Source: Archivesica marissinica
Taxonomy: Eukaryota; Mollusca; Bivalvia; Venerida; Vesicomyidae
DNA length: 64,000 bases
Assembly (NCBI GenBank): GCA_014843695.1
Contig: CM026398.1
Span: forward strand, 45,384,601 to 45,448,600
Direction: 5' to 3'
The notes under the pieces were generated by a model that was not told the origin of the DNA, did not search any database, and worked only from the letters and a program-made list of their open reading frames with translations. A program made the position numbers and the translations under genes. Positions 25,465 to 36,499 of the stretch are shown in pieces; the stretch's first letter is position 1; the number at the start of each line of letters is the position of its first letter.

Positions 25465-26490
25465 TGTTTGATTTGCACTTGTCCTTGGTGGTTGTCACAT
25501 ATGTCTGTTCTGATTCGGTGTTTCTCTCCAAATGTAAGATGCCAGATACTTTAGATAGTTTGTCTTTGTTTTCGTTGCTATTGAGAAGCTGTTGAGCTGT
25601 ACTTTCTCAATCATCAGAGAGGTTGTAAGAAACCATTTTGGCTTCCTGCTGTCGGAGTTCTCGTGTCCGCACTTTCAGGGAATTCCTGACAAATCTGTTA
25701 AATATGACGTGCACTTCGTCAAAGTATGTTGTGTGGTTCTCAATAACCTTCATGAAATGTTTGGCCAGGTCATATCCGGTTCACATCCGATCCGGTTCTC
25801 ACTCAAGTCGGTTTCCTATAATCTGGACAACAACCATCGCATCAATGATAGTGACTCGCGGGGTGTTCGATTGATAGTCTAGTTGATGTGTATGAGCTGG
25901 CTGTTGTTCTTTTAGCTATTTCTGAATCTGATGGACTTGTAGAGGTCCATAAGCTGACTGGTGCTCCTGACGCTGATTATCTTGTATAGGGGCAAGAGTT
26001 GGCTGCTGCTTTGGTAGGTCCTCCAGACATCAACTTGGTCTTGTCAGTGCATTGTCGGAGGTTTCCATCTTGTGTAAAGAGAGAACGGGGAAACACGGCA
26101 AGCTGATATTCACCAATGCTATTCATCAGATCCAGCTCGGCCAACTATAACGACTAAGAACCTTGCAAAGAGTTCTCTGCCATCATTGAGAGAAACAACT
26201 GATGCAACAGTTTTGCACTTATGCTCTTCCATGTTTGCAGATTGACCTACATTGGACTCCAAATGTTCAATTCTCTGTCTTTGTTGGACACATTTGTTAA
26301 AAGTGTCCTGGCCAATAGCATCCCTCTGAAGTATCACCATCGTCCCTTTGTCTGGCATTACTGACTGGGTTATGTTGTTCACCAAGACAATATCATTTAT
26401 CAAATCAAAGGGCTTATGCAGTTTTAAGGTTTCCTTTACTTTCAAAACATTCTGCCGAAAGCGCTGTATCACGGCATCAGACAGGTACAA
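25465..26490 (-). pseudogene. Decayed gene of an uncharacterised multicopy invertebrate family
   Basis: Three minus-strand pieces lie in protein order. At 26490-26119 is a 123-codon frame with FDLINDIVLVNNITQSVMPD. At about 25780-25605 the sequence reads LAKHFMKVIENHTTYFDEVH and then VRTRELRQQEAKMVSYNLSD. At about 25610-25500, in another frame, are IATKTKTNYLKYLASYIWRE. The last two are separated by a frameshift, and the region between the first two is degenerate. From memory this resembles a large family of unnamed proteins present in many copies in mollusc and cnidarian genomes; the name and role are unknown. Frameshifts and stops indicate a dead copy. Confidence 0.45.
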
Positions 26491-27410
26491 GTGTTGTTAC
26501 TAATCGTTCACATAGCTGTAGTGACTTGGATTTTGTTGGTTTACACAGAGTTGTACAGGTCATGTTGCTTGTTTTATTGGTTCTTTGATAGAGGTAGCAT
26601 GCATGGTGTTTTTTCCTTCTGGCGTGTCTTCCGAAAGGTCTGAATTGTCAACAGCAACGAAGATGAACATATTCTTCACTAGGAACACATCATGAATATT
26701 TCAATACAACGTCTGCTAGTTGCGTCTCAATGCCAGTGGCGTAGCTATAGGGGGCACGGGGGGCCTGTGCCCCCCATGAACAGATGTGCCCCCCAGGTGT
26801 CCCCCACTAGAAATTTTGTTTTGCGGAAATATAATTGGGTATTTTATAACATTTACTTGGATTACCATGTTCAGATTAACTTAATTAAACCATTAACATT
26901 GTCTTATGCTTCTGATCATGCAAGTTATCAATGTGAAATTAACGCACGTCCAAACATATTCGAAATAAAAACACTCAACAGAGTTCAAAGCATTACGCAT
27001 ACGAATACTGAACATTCACGCCCATTTCCCACCACCAGTAAGAGCTAAATGTCAATCACTCTGAGACTGGATGGCATTATTTTATCCACCTGTTTATATT
27101 GTTCACGTGCAATTTGTAGCATTGACAGATGGATAAAACATATTTGTTTCAATATTGTGTTGATAGACTGTAACTTTTCAGTGTGACAAGCTTTCAAATT
27201 TGGTAGTTGAACTGTTCCATTCTCTTTGAAGTCTAAATTTGGACGCGGAAATAAACTGAAACTACCGGACTTGTTCATGATAACTGATTAACATAAAGTA
27301 GTTCCCTTGTCTACCCGACTAGATTTAACTCACACACCCAAAACGGCGCGAAATGTCTGTCTAGGCTATAGGTGAGAAAAAGATGCATTAATATTATAGT
27401 AGGCTACACC
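26491..27410. other. Stretch with one possible hAT-type end, otherwise unassigned
   Basis: At 26732-26815 the sequence ccagtggcgtagctataggg and following G/C runs resemble the end of a common invertebrate hAT-type repeat. A 118-codon plus-strand frame (26692-27048) runs across it and has no recognisable domain. Nothing else was identified. Confidence 0.4.
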
Positions 27411-27880
27411 GTGGCGTCCGTGGTCCAGTGGTAGAGTGGCGTCCGTGGTCCAGTGGTAGAGTGGCGTCCGTGGTCCAGTGGTAGAGTGGCGTCCAGTGGT
27501 AGAGTGGCGTCCGTGGTCCAGTGGTAGAGTGGCGTCCGTGGTCCAGTGGTAGAGTGGCGTCCGTGGTCCAGTGGTAGAGTGGCGTCCGTGGTCCAGTGGT
27601 AGAGTGGCGTCCGTGGTCCAGTGGTAGAGTGGCGTCCGTGGTCCAGTGGTAGAGTGGCGTCCGTGGTCCAGTGGTAGAGTGGGCGTCCGTGGTCCAGTGG
27701 TAGCGTGGCGTCCGTGGTCCAGTGGTAGAGTGGCGTCCGTGGTCCAGTGGTAGAGTGGCGTCCGTGTTCCAGTGGTAGAGTGGCGTCCGTGGTCCAGTGG
27801 TAGAGTGGCGTCCGTGATCCAGTGGTAGAGTGGCGTCCGTGGTCCAGTGGTAGAGTGGCGTCCGTGGTCCAGTGGTAGAG
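27411..27880. repeat. 25-bp array of tRNA A-box units, about 19 copies
   Basis: The unit tggcgtccgtggtccagtgg plus tagag is the 5' part of the tRNA-like head of the SINE that follows. tggtccagtgg fits the RNA polymerase III A-box consensus. Only the last unit leads into a complete head with a B box. The predicted minus-strand open frame through the array is a by-product. Confidence 0.92.
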
Positions 27881-28020
27881 CGTCGGATTTGGAATCGAAC
27901 GGTCCCGGGTTCGATACTCGGTCAGGCCACGTATGTAGTGTCATTGAGCATGGCACCTCACACACGTTGCTTAGTACTGGTTAATCGCTTAGGTCGGCTA
28001 AGCCTGCCCAGGAAAACATG
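27855..28020 (+). repeat. SINE family 2, copy with expanded head
   Basis: tRNA-like head from gtggcgtcc to gccac (27855-27930), with anticodon-like loop TTTGGAA and B box gggttcgatac. A body with gtcattgagcatggcacctc and ggtcggctaagcctgcc follows. Other copies are at 31448-31560 and 58501-58635. Confidence 0.8.
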
Positions 28021-28096
28021 TCTAAGTCCCCGCGAGGGGTTTGACATTAAAGGAACATACATACCCTCAGTAAAATACAATTTCTAAATAATTTAC

Positions 28097-28207
28097 CACA
28101 AACAAGCTCATCTTTCGCATCTGAACAGTCGTCAATGCAATCACAAAGTGTAGCGCATCCTTCAGTAATGTCTCCACATAACACTTGGCCAGGGGGACAT
28201 TTAATCG
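28097..28207 (-). CDS. LDL-receptor class A exon (fifth in order)
   Basis: A 111-bp phase 1-1 exon between ctctattgtag and TGTG|GTAAAT. It encodes one LDLa module: KCPPGQVLCGDITEGCATLC, then CIDDCSDAKDELVC. The SDxxDE calcium-binding signature is present as DCSDAKDE. The aromatic/Gly CDG site is changed, giving an extra cysteine (LCDC). LDLa modules are extracellular, disulfide-bonded, calcium-binding units of about 40 residues. The flanking SINE array lies in the intron. Confidence 0.85.
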
Positions 28208-28393
28208 CTACAATAGAGTTATGCAGGGTATAGCACATCTATCACATATGTTATCACATACTAATCTGGTGGTAGGACTGAAAACCCAACATTGTGACAA
28301 CAATACCAATGTTTTTTTATTATGTTTTCCGAAAAATCAAGGTAACTATGATCCGTCGGGTGAACGCGCTGCAATATTTGGGAAATTAATATA

Positions 28394-29910
28394 TACTGAG
28401 TCAAAAAAGAAACGATACCTGGTGTTTATGTGTCTATAATTTCAACATTTATTAAGAAAATTCTTTGAAAATTCATACGATGATAGTCCAACATGTTTGA
28501 AAGAGGAGCACATAAAGCATAATGAGCCTCCGAAACTGTCTGCTGCGTGATGACGTAATTCGTCGGACTGGGGTCTAATGGAGTTTTCACACAGACGTCA
28601 ATACCGAGTATGGGCACCATTTGCGTCTCTCACTGCAATGCACCGCCGTCGCATCGAACGGAAGAGTGTCTGAATCTCTTGCTGGTCAATATTTGTCCAC
28701 TCCTGACGCAAAACATCCCTCAGTTGGTTTAACGTTACCGGCTGACGTCGTCTGACGCGGCGGTCTAACGTATCCCACAAATGTTCTATGGGTGACAAGT
28801 CTGGTTACAAAGCAGGCCACGGCAGGGTTTCAATATTGTTCTGCTCCAATAATGTGGTGGAAATCCGAGCAGTATGACACCTGGCGTTGTCCTGTTGGAA
28901 CAGTGTGACGTTTCTGTTGGCGTTAAAGAACGGCACAACAACTGGCGCAAGGATCTCATCACAGTACCGCTGGGCGTTTAGGTTCCCGTCCACCACTAAC
29001 AGTTCAGTGCGACTGCCGAAGGTGATACCGCCCCACGCCATAACGCTTCCGCCCCCGAACAGATCGACCTGACGTACACATGCGTCGGCGTAACGTTCAC
29101 CGCGTCTGCGATATACCCGCTCTCTGCCATCCGCTCGACGCAAACAGAACCGCGATTCATCGCTAAACATCACCGAATTCCACTGTAACCGAGTCCAGCG
29201 AGCACGTTCCGTCGTCCATTCCCGCCGTACGTCACGGTGACGTCGTGTCAGGATGGGTCCAACGTATGGCCGATAGGCACGAATGCCACGTTCACCGAGC
29301 CGGTTCCTGACTGTTTGTGCACTGATGCGATTGTTGGTCATCCCAGGAGTAACGGCAGCTGTGTGCGTAGCAGGTAGGAACCGGTCACGTAAATGTGACG
29401 TCCGAATGTGACGGTCCTGTTCACGCGTCGTCACACGTGGTCGACCAGATCTTGGACGGTCGTCCACCGATCAATGTGTTCGATAACGTCGAAGTAGACG
29501 TGTTATCGTGATCCGCGTAACCCCGAGTCGATTTGCGACGTCACGCTGACGTAAACCGCCGTCAATCATGCCAATGGCACGCATTCTCTGATTGCGGTTT
29601 AGCCTAGGCATTTTGTTAGAGGTAACAATGGGTATGTAAGGTGTTTTTCCTCGATGATAATGCAATACCAGTACAATAAACCGGTTTTCCGATTTGTACA
29701 TGTGCAGGAAGTTGTCTTTGTTGAGGAGCACGTGCAAATCGGAAATTCGGCGTTCCAGGATTATCGGGTGTTTATTTACCTGTGTTTATGGTTGGCTGAC
29801 GTTGCAATAAGATACCCTGTACTGATACGTAATAATATATTAAACCTTTCTATGGTTTTATCCGTTTGACGTCATTTTTAGTTTGGTATCGTTTCTTTTT
29901 TGACTCAGTA
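28394..29910 (-). mobile_element. Tc1/mariner transposon with perfect 26-bp TIRs
   Basis: The outer 26 bp (28394-28419 and 29885-29910) are perfect inverted repeats beginning tactgagtca. TA dinucleotides at both borders fit the Tc1/mariner target site, although the exact border is ambiguous by a few bases because of ta repeats. It holds one transposase frame on the minus strand, interrupted by two stops. Size, about 1.5 kb, is normal for the superfamily. Confidence 0.93.
28598..29611 (-). pseudogene. Tc1/mariner DD34E transposase with two in-frame stops
   Basis: The frame starts at MPRLNRNQRM and contains a helix-turn-helix (GLRQRDVANRLGVTRITITR), GRPR-type linker, and the catalytic region: first Asp in FSDESRF, second Asp in LFQQDNARCH, and Glu in SPIEHLWD. 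The second Asp and the Glu are separated by 34 residues (DD34E). Total length is near 337 codons, as usual. Stops interrupt it at 29471-29473 (after RRYRTH) and 28805-28807 (in the WPAL-PDLSP motif). The frame is otherwise continuous, so the copy seems to have died recently. It lies in an intron of the modular gene, on the same strand. Confidence 0.92.
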
Positions 29911-29944
29911 TATTAAAGATGGATCCATGCCGACCATATAAATC

Positions 29945-31390
29945 GCTATATCTCCACTGATATGTCACCTAGAATGATGATATCTCCACTGATGTGTCAC
30001 CTAGAATGATGATATCTCCACTGATATGTCACCTAGAATGATGATATATCCACTGATATGTCACATAGAATGGTGATATCTCTACTGATATGTCATCTAG
30101 AATGATGATATCTCCACTGATATGTCACCTAGAATGATGATATATCTACTGATATGTCACATAGAATGATGATATCTCCACTGATATGTCACCTAGAATG
30201 ATGATATCTCCACTGATATGTCACCTAGAATGATGATATCTCCACTGATATGTCACCTAGAATGATGATATATCCACTGATATGTCACCTAGAATGATGA
30301 TATCTCCACTGATATGTCACCTAGAATGATGATATCTCTACTGATATGTCACATATAATGATGATATCTCCACTGATATGTCACCTAGAATGATGATATC
30401 TCCACTGATATGTCACCTATAATGATGTTATATCTACTGATATGTCATCTATAATGATGATATCTCCACTGATATGTCACCTAGAATGATGATATCTCTA
30501 CTGATATGTCACATATAATACTGATATATCCACTGATATGTCACATAGAATGCTGATATATCCACTGATATGTCATCTATAATGATGATATCTCCACTGA
30601 TATGTCACCTATAATGATGTTATATCTACTGATATGTCATCTATAATGATGATATATCCACTGATGTGTCACCTAGAATGATGATATCTCCACTGATATG
30701 TCACCTATAATGATGTTATATCTACTGATATGTCACCTAGAATGCTGATATCTCCACTGATGTGTCACCTAGAATGCTGATATCTCCACTGATATGTCAC
30801 CTAGAATGCTGATATCTCCACTGATATGTCACCTAGAATGCTGATATCTCCACTGATATGTCACCTAGAATGATGATATCTCCACTGATATGTCACCTAG
30901 AATGATGATATCTCCACTGATATGTCACCTAGAATGATGATATCTCCACTGATATGTCACCTAGAATGATGATATCTCCACTGATATGTCACATAGAATG
31001 ATGATATCTCCACTGATATGTCACCTAGAATGATGATATCTCCACTGATATGTCACCTAGAATGATGATATCTCCACTGATATGTCACATAGAATGATGA
31101 TATATCCACTGATATGTCACATATAATGATGATATCTCTACTGATATGTCACCTAGAATGATGATATCTCCACTGATATGTCACATATAATGATGATATC
31201 TCTACTGATATGTCACCTAGAATGATGCTATATCCACTGATATGTCACCTAGAATGATGATATCTCCACTGATATGTCACATATAATGATGATATCTCTA
31301 CTGATATGTCACCTAGAATGATGATATCTCTACTGATGTGTCACCTAGAATGATGATATCTCTACTGATATGTCACCTAGAATGATGATG
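29945..31390. repeat. 32-bp array, about 45 copies
   Basis: Unit gatgatatctccactgatat followed by gtcacctagaat, with several recurring variants (tatcc, acata, ctgata). It begins just after the mariner right end. Confidence 0.97.
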
Positions 31391-31447
31391 TATTGGTCCA
31401 GGTACATGTATTGAAGCGATAATTAAAGATATTGACAAACAAGTGGT

Positions 31448-31560
31448 ACCTGTAGCGTCGGATCAGGAATAGAAGGGTCCCGGGTTCGATACTCGGTAAG
31501 GTCACGTATGTAGTAAACAATGCACATAGCACACTTATCCGCTTAGGTCGGCTAAACTGC
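31448..31560 (+). repeat. SINE family 2, partial copy
   Basis: Matches 27880-28010 from the anticodon arm through gggttcgatactcggtaagg to ttaggtcggctaa. The A-box region is missing. Confidence 0.7.
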
Positions 31561-31620
31561 CAAGTGATATGCCTACTAGTTAGAGATATAACTGGTAGTT
31601 AGAGATATACCTGTTAGGTG

Positions 31621-31878
31621 TGTGTTTTACGTTTATTTAGATTAGAGATTAGTCATTTTAGATTTTTGGAGGATAGTGCAATGATACACAGAGAGAGACC
31701 CATTCCAGAGTCTCCTCTGGTTCTTTTACGTGCACGGTGTAAAGCACCGACACGAGACCTCGGTTTAACGTCCCATCTGAAAGACTGTTAATTTTATTAG
31801 GGTCAGACGGGGGATCGAACCTGCGACCCATGGATTACCAGTCCAGCGTGTTACCACTGGACTACATATCCGTCTGTA
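31621..31878 (-). repeat. SINE family 1, copy F (tail deleted)
   Basis: Minus-strand copy with head and central domain; most of the hairpin tail between tttacgtttattta and gattagtcattt is missing. Confidence 0.85.
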
Positions 31879-31879
31879 C

Positions 31880-32165
31880 CTGCTAGGTAGTGACTGCTTG
31901 TTAGTGATATACCTGCTTGGTAATACTATATCTACTAGCTAGTGATATACATCATCACACATGGTATAACAAACCTTCCTTGTGGACGTGTAGTCTGCAT
32001 CACTGCCAGTCCCGGTGGCATCACAGTTTGGGTTCTTTAAATCTAGATTATGAGATGCGTCATAAAGTTTGGCTTCGTGTAATAGCGCAATGTGAAACTC
32101 ATATACACGCTACGTCACTAAGGTTTGGAGCCGTATAGCCTAATCCTGGTACGACACGAGAAACT
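31880..32165. other. Unassigned spacer
   Basis: No exon recognised; a 73-codon open frame has no known features. Confidence 0.4.
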
Positions 32166-33340
32166 GATGTACAGAATAACGTGTATGTAGGCAATGAGAA
32201 CCTCGAGTATACAGAATAGTTCCGTATAGCCTACACTGTTTGTATGCAGTGAGAAATTCGTGTATACAGAATCGTTCCGTATAGCCTACACTGTATGTAT
32301 GCAGTGAGAATCTCTAGTATACAGACTAGTTCCGTATAGCCTACACTGTATGTAGGCAGTGAGAACCTCTAGTATACAGAATAGTTCCGTATAGCCTACA
32401 GTGTATGTATGCAGTGAGAACCTCTAGTATACAGAATAGTTCCGTATAGCCTACAGTGTATGTATGCAGTGAGAACCTCTAGTATACAGAATAGTTCCGT
32501 ATAGCCTACACTGTATGTATGCAGTGAGAACCTCTAGTATACAGAATAGTTCCGTATAGCTTACAGTGTATGTATGCAGTGAGAACCTCTAGTATACAGA
32601 ATAGTTCCGTATAGCCTACAGTGTATGTATGCAGTGAGAACCTCTAGTATACAGAATAGTTCCGTATAGCTTACACTGTATGTAGGCAGTGAGAACCTCT
32701 AGTATACAGAATAGTTCCGTATAGCCTACAGTGTATGTATGCAGTGAGAACCTCTAGTATACAGAATAGTTCCGTATAGCCTACAGTGTAGGTATGCAGT
32801 GAGAACCTCTAGTATACAGAATAGTTCCGTATAGCCTACAATGTATGTAGGCAGTGAGAACCTCGTGTATACAGAATAGTTCCGTATAGCCTACAGTGTA
32901 TGTAGGCAGTGAGAACATCGTGTATACAGAATAGTTCCGTATAGCCTACAATGTCTGTAGGCAGTGAGAACATCGTGTATACAGAATCGTTCCGTATAGC
33001 CTACAATGTATGTATGCAGTGAGAACCTCTAGTATACAGAATAGTTCCGTATAGCCTACACTATATGTATGCAGTGAGAACCTCGTGTATACAGAATAGT
33101 TCCGTATAGCCTACACTGTATGTATGCAGTGAGAACCTCGTGTATACAGAATAGTTCCGTATAGCCTACAGTGTATGTAGGCAGTGAGAACCTCGTGTAT
33201 ACAGAATAGTTCCGTATAGCCTACAGAGTATGTATGCAGTGAGAACCTCGTGTATACAGAATAGTTCCGTATAGCCTACAGTGTATGTATGCAGTGAGAA
33301 CCTCTAGTATACAGAATAGTTCCGTATAGCATACACTGTC
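32166..33340. repeat. 55-bp array, about 21 copies
   Basis: Unit contains tccgtatagcctacactgta and gcagtgagaacctctagtat. Variants cluster: cctctagtat units in the first two thirds, cctcgtgtat units toward the end. Confidence 0.97.
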
Positions 33341-33348
33341 AGGGCCGT

Positions 33349-33541
33349 AGCTTTGCTGGAATCAATGTGTAGGCCAACTTAAAACTTAAGACGGGAGGGG
33401 GGGGGGTCCGGTTGTCGTCCCCAGAAAAACTAATTTATAGCGTATATAATTTAATCCTCGATTTAGCATTTTTATTTTTTCGATTTTTCGGGGAGAAATG
33501 TAAGCTACGGCCTACACGGCCTATAGGAAGCTACGCCAATG
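33349..33541. mobile_element. Remnant with hAT-like inverted ends
   Basis: Ends cagggccgtagctt and aagctacgccaatg are inverted relatives of the cagtggcgtagc end common in hAT-type repeats. The interior has a G run and no coding frame of note. It sits at the end of the 55-bp array. No clear 8-bp target duplication was found. Confidence 0.45.
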
Positions 33542-33595
33542 ACTATTGGTACGCCGTGAGAAATCACATACATAGTCAGAAGTACAGACACTTAC

Positions 33596-33709
33596 GGAAA
33601 CGTTGACAGTTCACTTCGTCAGCAAAAGATGAACTACATCTATTACAATCTGCAATACCGTCACATCTCAAAGTTTGTAATGCGCACGTGTCACATATTT
33701 GCAGTCCAT
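33596..33709 (-). CDS. LDL-receptor class A exon (fourth in order)
   Basis: A 114-bp phase 1-1 exon after ctatttcttcag and before C|GTAAGT. It encodes LQICDTCALQTLRCDGIADC and CSSSFADEVNC: six cysteines, the CDG site and an acidic DE pair, but SSFADE in place of the usual SDxSDE. The reading is open throughout. The first half is less typical than in the other modules. Confidence 0.75.
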
Positions 33710-33785
33710 CTGAAGAAATAGTTGCATATTTTTAAGGCATTGTATTGGCAAAAGGATATAATATGCTTTACAGATACGGATGCAT

Positions 33786-34262
33786 TTTTCACGTATTTCA
33801 ATGTATTGCTACTACAAATTCGTCCGAATAAATTCGAACACTAACATTGAATCAATAAACAGTGTTTTATAAACTTTCAAAAGTTAAAGTAGGATGTCAT
33901 ATAACGGTCATATGCGCTCAGATTTGACGTTTGTTTGTCATTGGAGTCAACACCAAACTCGTGATACTGTCGTTTAGAGATAATTTAACAAATAGTCTGC
34001 AAATAAATATGCATAGGCACACATGTGAGATGTAACAGTAAATATGTATCATAAATCGTGTTATTCAGGATACACGTGTTTTATTACGCATGGATGTCGA
34101 CCCTATTAACATTGTTTTGTTATGTCAACAAACCGCATATACGACGTTTGTTTATTAGTTGAAAATCTCAGTTTTTACGGCAAATACTTGGGGGGAAATT
34201 ATACCATATAATAGGAAATTACATTTTGAATAAATTTGCGTTTTCACTAATGTAGTGTCACT
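33786..34262. mobile_element. TTAA MITE family A, left-truncated copy
   Basis: Internal sequence matches 17685-18127. The right end tgtagtgtcact is followed by TTAA (34263-34266). The left inverted end is missing. Confidence 0.75.
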
Positions 34263-34475
34263 TTAAAGCGACATCAACAGGACAGTGTGTATGGCCTGTT
34301 TCATGATACGTGTTGTATTCGAGACGGATTCCATTGATGTGTTAGCAGGGCATGCCGTATATATATTTTTTTTTTTAAATCGTATTAGAGATTACCTACA
34401 TAGTACGATTTTCCTAAAGTATGATGGACCCATATTGGATCTTGACTTGGCATGGGAGCAAAATTTAATACATAC

Positions 34476-34586
34476 AACAATCTGCTTCGTCTGAAGCGTC
34501 TGAACATTCAGTTACGCCGTCACATGGTACTGCACAGTCTACAGCACCACTATCACATAATGTTTGATTTCCCGTGCAAGTTGGTG
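34476..34586 (-). CDS. LDL-receptor class A exon (third in order)
   Basis: A 111-bp phase 1-1 exon after ctttattttag and before TGTT|GTATGT. It encodes PTCTGNQTLCDSGAVDCAVP, then CDGVTECSDASDEADC, a textbook LDLa with six cysteines and a complete calcium site. It has no start codon of its own. Confidence 0.88.
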
Positions 34587-34783
34587 CTAAAATAAAGAAT
34601 GGTATATATATAAATTAATATTACGCTGTATAAAGTAGCACAAGTATGTACTGTCATGGTATTTTATAGTACTAGTATGGACATGTAGTCCACTGTACGC
34701 ACTAACTGCATTTATGCTTTCAAATAAGCGTCATATAACTACACAAGTCAGGTTTTTTGGAGCAACTGCAACAATAATTAGAG

Positions 34784-34903
34784 GTTATTAAACCGCTGCG
34801 GTGGGCCATTTGTGGATATTGGCGCACTCTATGGAGATATATATGGCCAATATCGGATAGGTGCGCCAATATCCACAAATGGCCACCGCAGCCGTTTAAT
34901 AAC
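34784..34903. repeat. Long inverted repeat with about 40-bp arms
   Basis: gttattaaaccgctgcggtg ... at the left is answered by its near-perfect reverse complement at the right, ending in gtttaataac, around a spacer of about 30 bp. A related palindrome ccaatatcggatattgg lies at 35099-35115. It is probably a folded-back DNA transposon fragment; the family is not known. Confidence 0.75.
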
Positions 34904-35326
34904 TTCTTTATTGCATACATAGCCGTATGTTTCTTCTGCTGTTATTTGCTTATTTCGCTCACCCATTTTACCGTCAAGAGACAACAATCTGTCAGACAAC
35001 GACTTTAGTGTTGCTTCGGCGGCCATGTTACACAATTTAGTTACTATGTTGTTGCTACCTGTGACACGTGCTCGTGATTCGTTCTCGGCACGCGCGGGCC
35101 AATATCGGATATTGGCCCGGCAGAGCCGAAAATCGAAATATATTTTGCTTTTCTACCATTAAATTTGTTACTATTTATAGTAACGTATGCAATAAATATT
35201 TTAATTATTTCAATTACTATTAAAACTGTCATTATATCTGTTCTGTGCTTTGTTACAGATTAAAGTGTTTTATTCGCGTTAGTTGTGGGCCGATTATTTC
35301 ATATGTTGACTAACATGAAGCATTTT
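34904..35326. other. Unassigned stretch beside the inverted repeat
   Basis: A minus-strand frame from 35026 (reading MAAEATLKSLSDRLLSLDGK) runs into the inverted repeat. It resembles a small first exon but has no known domain, so it is not called as a gene. Confidence 0.35.
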
Positions 35327-35553
35327 AGTTTATACCAATTTATTTTAGCGAAACAAATTCGTTCAACTTATATTAATCACTCTAGAGACCTCATTCCTTA
35401 TGGAATCCATCGCCACGAAGGGGAGAGAAAAGGCCATGTGGAAATTAAATGCCTTGCCTAGGGACACAATCGTAACGGCTCCAGCGGGGCTCGAACTCTG
35501 GTCCTTTCGCACATGAAGCGAACGCGCTACTACAGCGCTATCATGACATCCAC
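35327..35553 (-). repeat. SINE family 3, diverged copy
   Basis: Minus-strand copy with several substitutions. The flanking gaagcatttt occurs just before it and again near 35567, which fits a target duplication with a few extra bases at the right. Confidence 0.8.
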
Positions 35554-35574
35554 AATAAGGAAGCATTTTCATTT

Positions 35575-35912
35575 TTGAAATATATTGTCCAGAAGGTGCG
35601 ATTAAAGGTGTCTAAATTACGAAATGCAACTTGTACTCGGTCTACTAGTTTAGGGTAAGTACTAAATGAACACTAGCATCTAATCTAAAAAATTTTTTAT
35701 TTAACCATAATATATTATTTTATTGCAAATCAATAGTACATAATCTAATTATCTGCAGATGGGTGTCAATAGTCCTTGTGGAGGTCTTAATTAATGTGGG
35801 AATATGTACATTGATGTCGCCAATTGAAAACTCAGAACCCCAGAAGGGTCATCTGGGAGATATGAAAATAGTATAAGTAGGGGGATGCATGGGCTTATTG
35901 GAGACGTCCCGG
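35575..35912. other. AT-rich spacer
   Basis: Nothing recognised. Confidence 0.5.
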
Positions 35913-36420
35913 CCCACACCGAGCCTCCCAGCCAGTAGAAGATATTGGGATCGGCCCTCGCCGCCACAGCTTCCAACCTGGTAAACGCGAATGGACACTT
36001 AGGTTCCACCCCAACTCATCCGAGCCTCCCAGCCAGTAGAGGATATTGGGATCGGCCCTCGCCTCCACAGCTTCCAACCTGGTAAACGCGAATGGACACT
36101 TAGGTTCCACCCCAACTCATCCGAGCCTCCCAGCCAGTAGAGGATATTGGGATCGGCCCTCGCCGCCACAGCTTCCAACCTGGTAAACGCGAATGGACAC
36201 TTAGGTTCCACCCCGACTCATCCGAGCCTCCCAGCCAGTAGAGGATATTGAGATCGGCCCTCGCCACCACAGCTTCCCACCACGTAAACGGGAATGGACC
36301 ACTTAGGTTCCGCCCCAACTCATCTGAACCTCCCAGCCAGTAGACACTATAATGAGCCGTCCCTGCCGCCTTCACCGAGCCTCCCGCCACGTAAACGCGA
36401 TTGGATCATTTATTAGGTGT
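35913..36420. repeat. 104-bp array, 4-5 copies
   Basis: Units contain gcctcccagccagtagagga and ggtaaacgcgaatggacact. Overlapping minus-strand open frames step by 104 bp and are by-products. Later units lose sequence and grade into the 59-bp array. Confidence 0.93.
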
Positions 36421-36499
36421 CGCCCTGTTCCTCTGGAACACTACCATCCATCCATCCATCCTATATTCGCTTATTTTTGTGGAGGAGTGAATGCACACA

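Noticed and set aside
27855..27930. Functional tRNA (Pro-like)
   Set aside because: Continues into a SINE body also present at 58501 and has weak stems.
27366..27965. 199-codon minus-strand frame with TTGPRTPLYHW repeats
   Set aside because: Reads through the 25-bp A-box array; not a protein gene.
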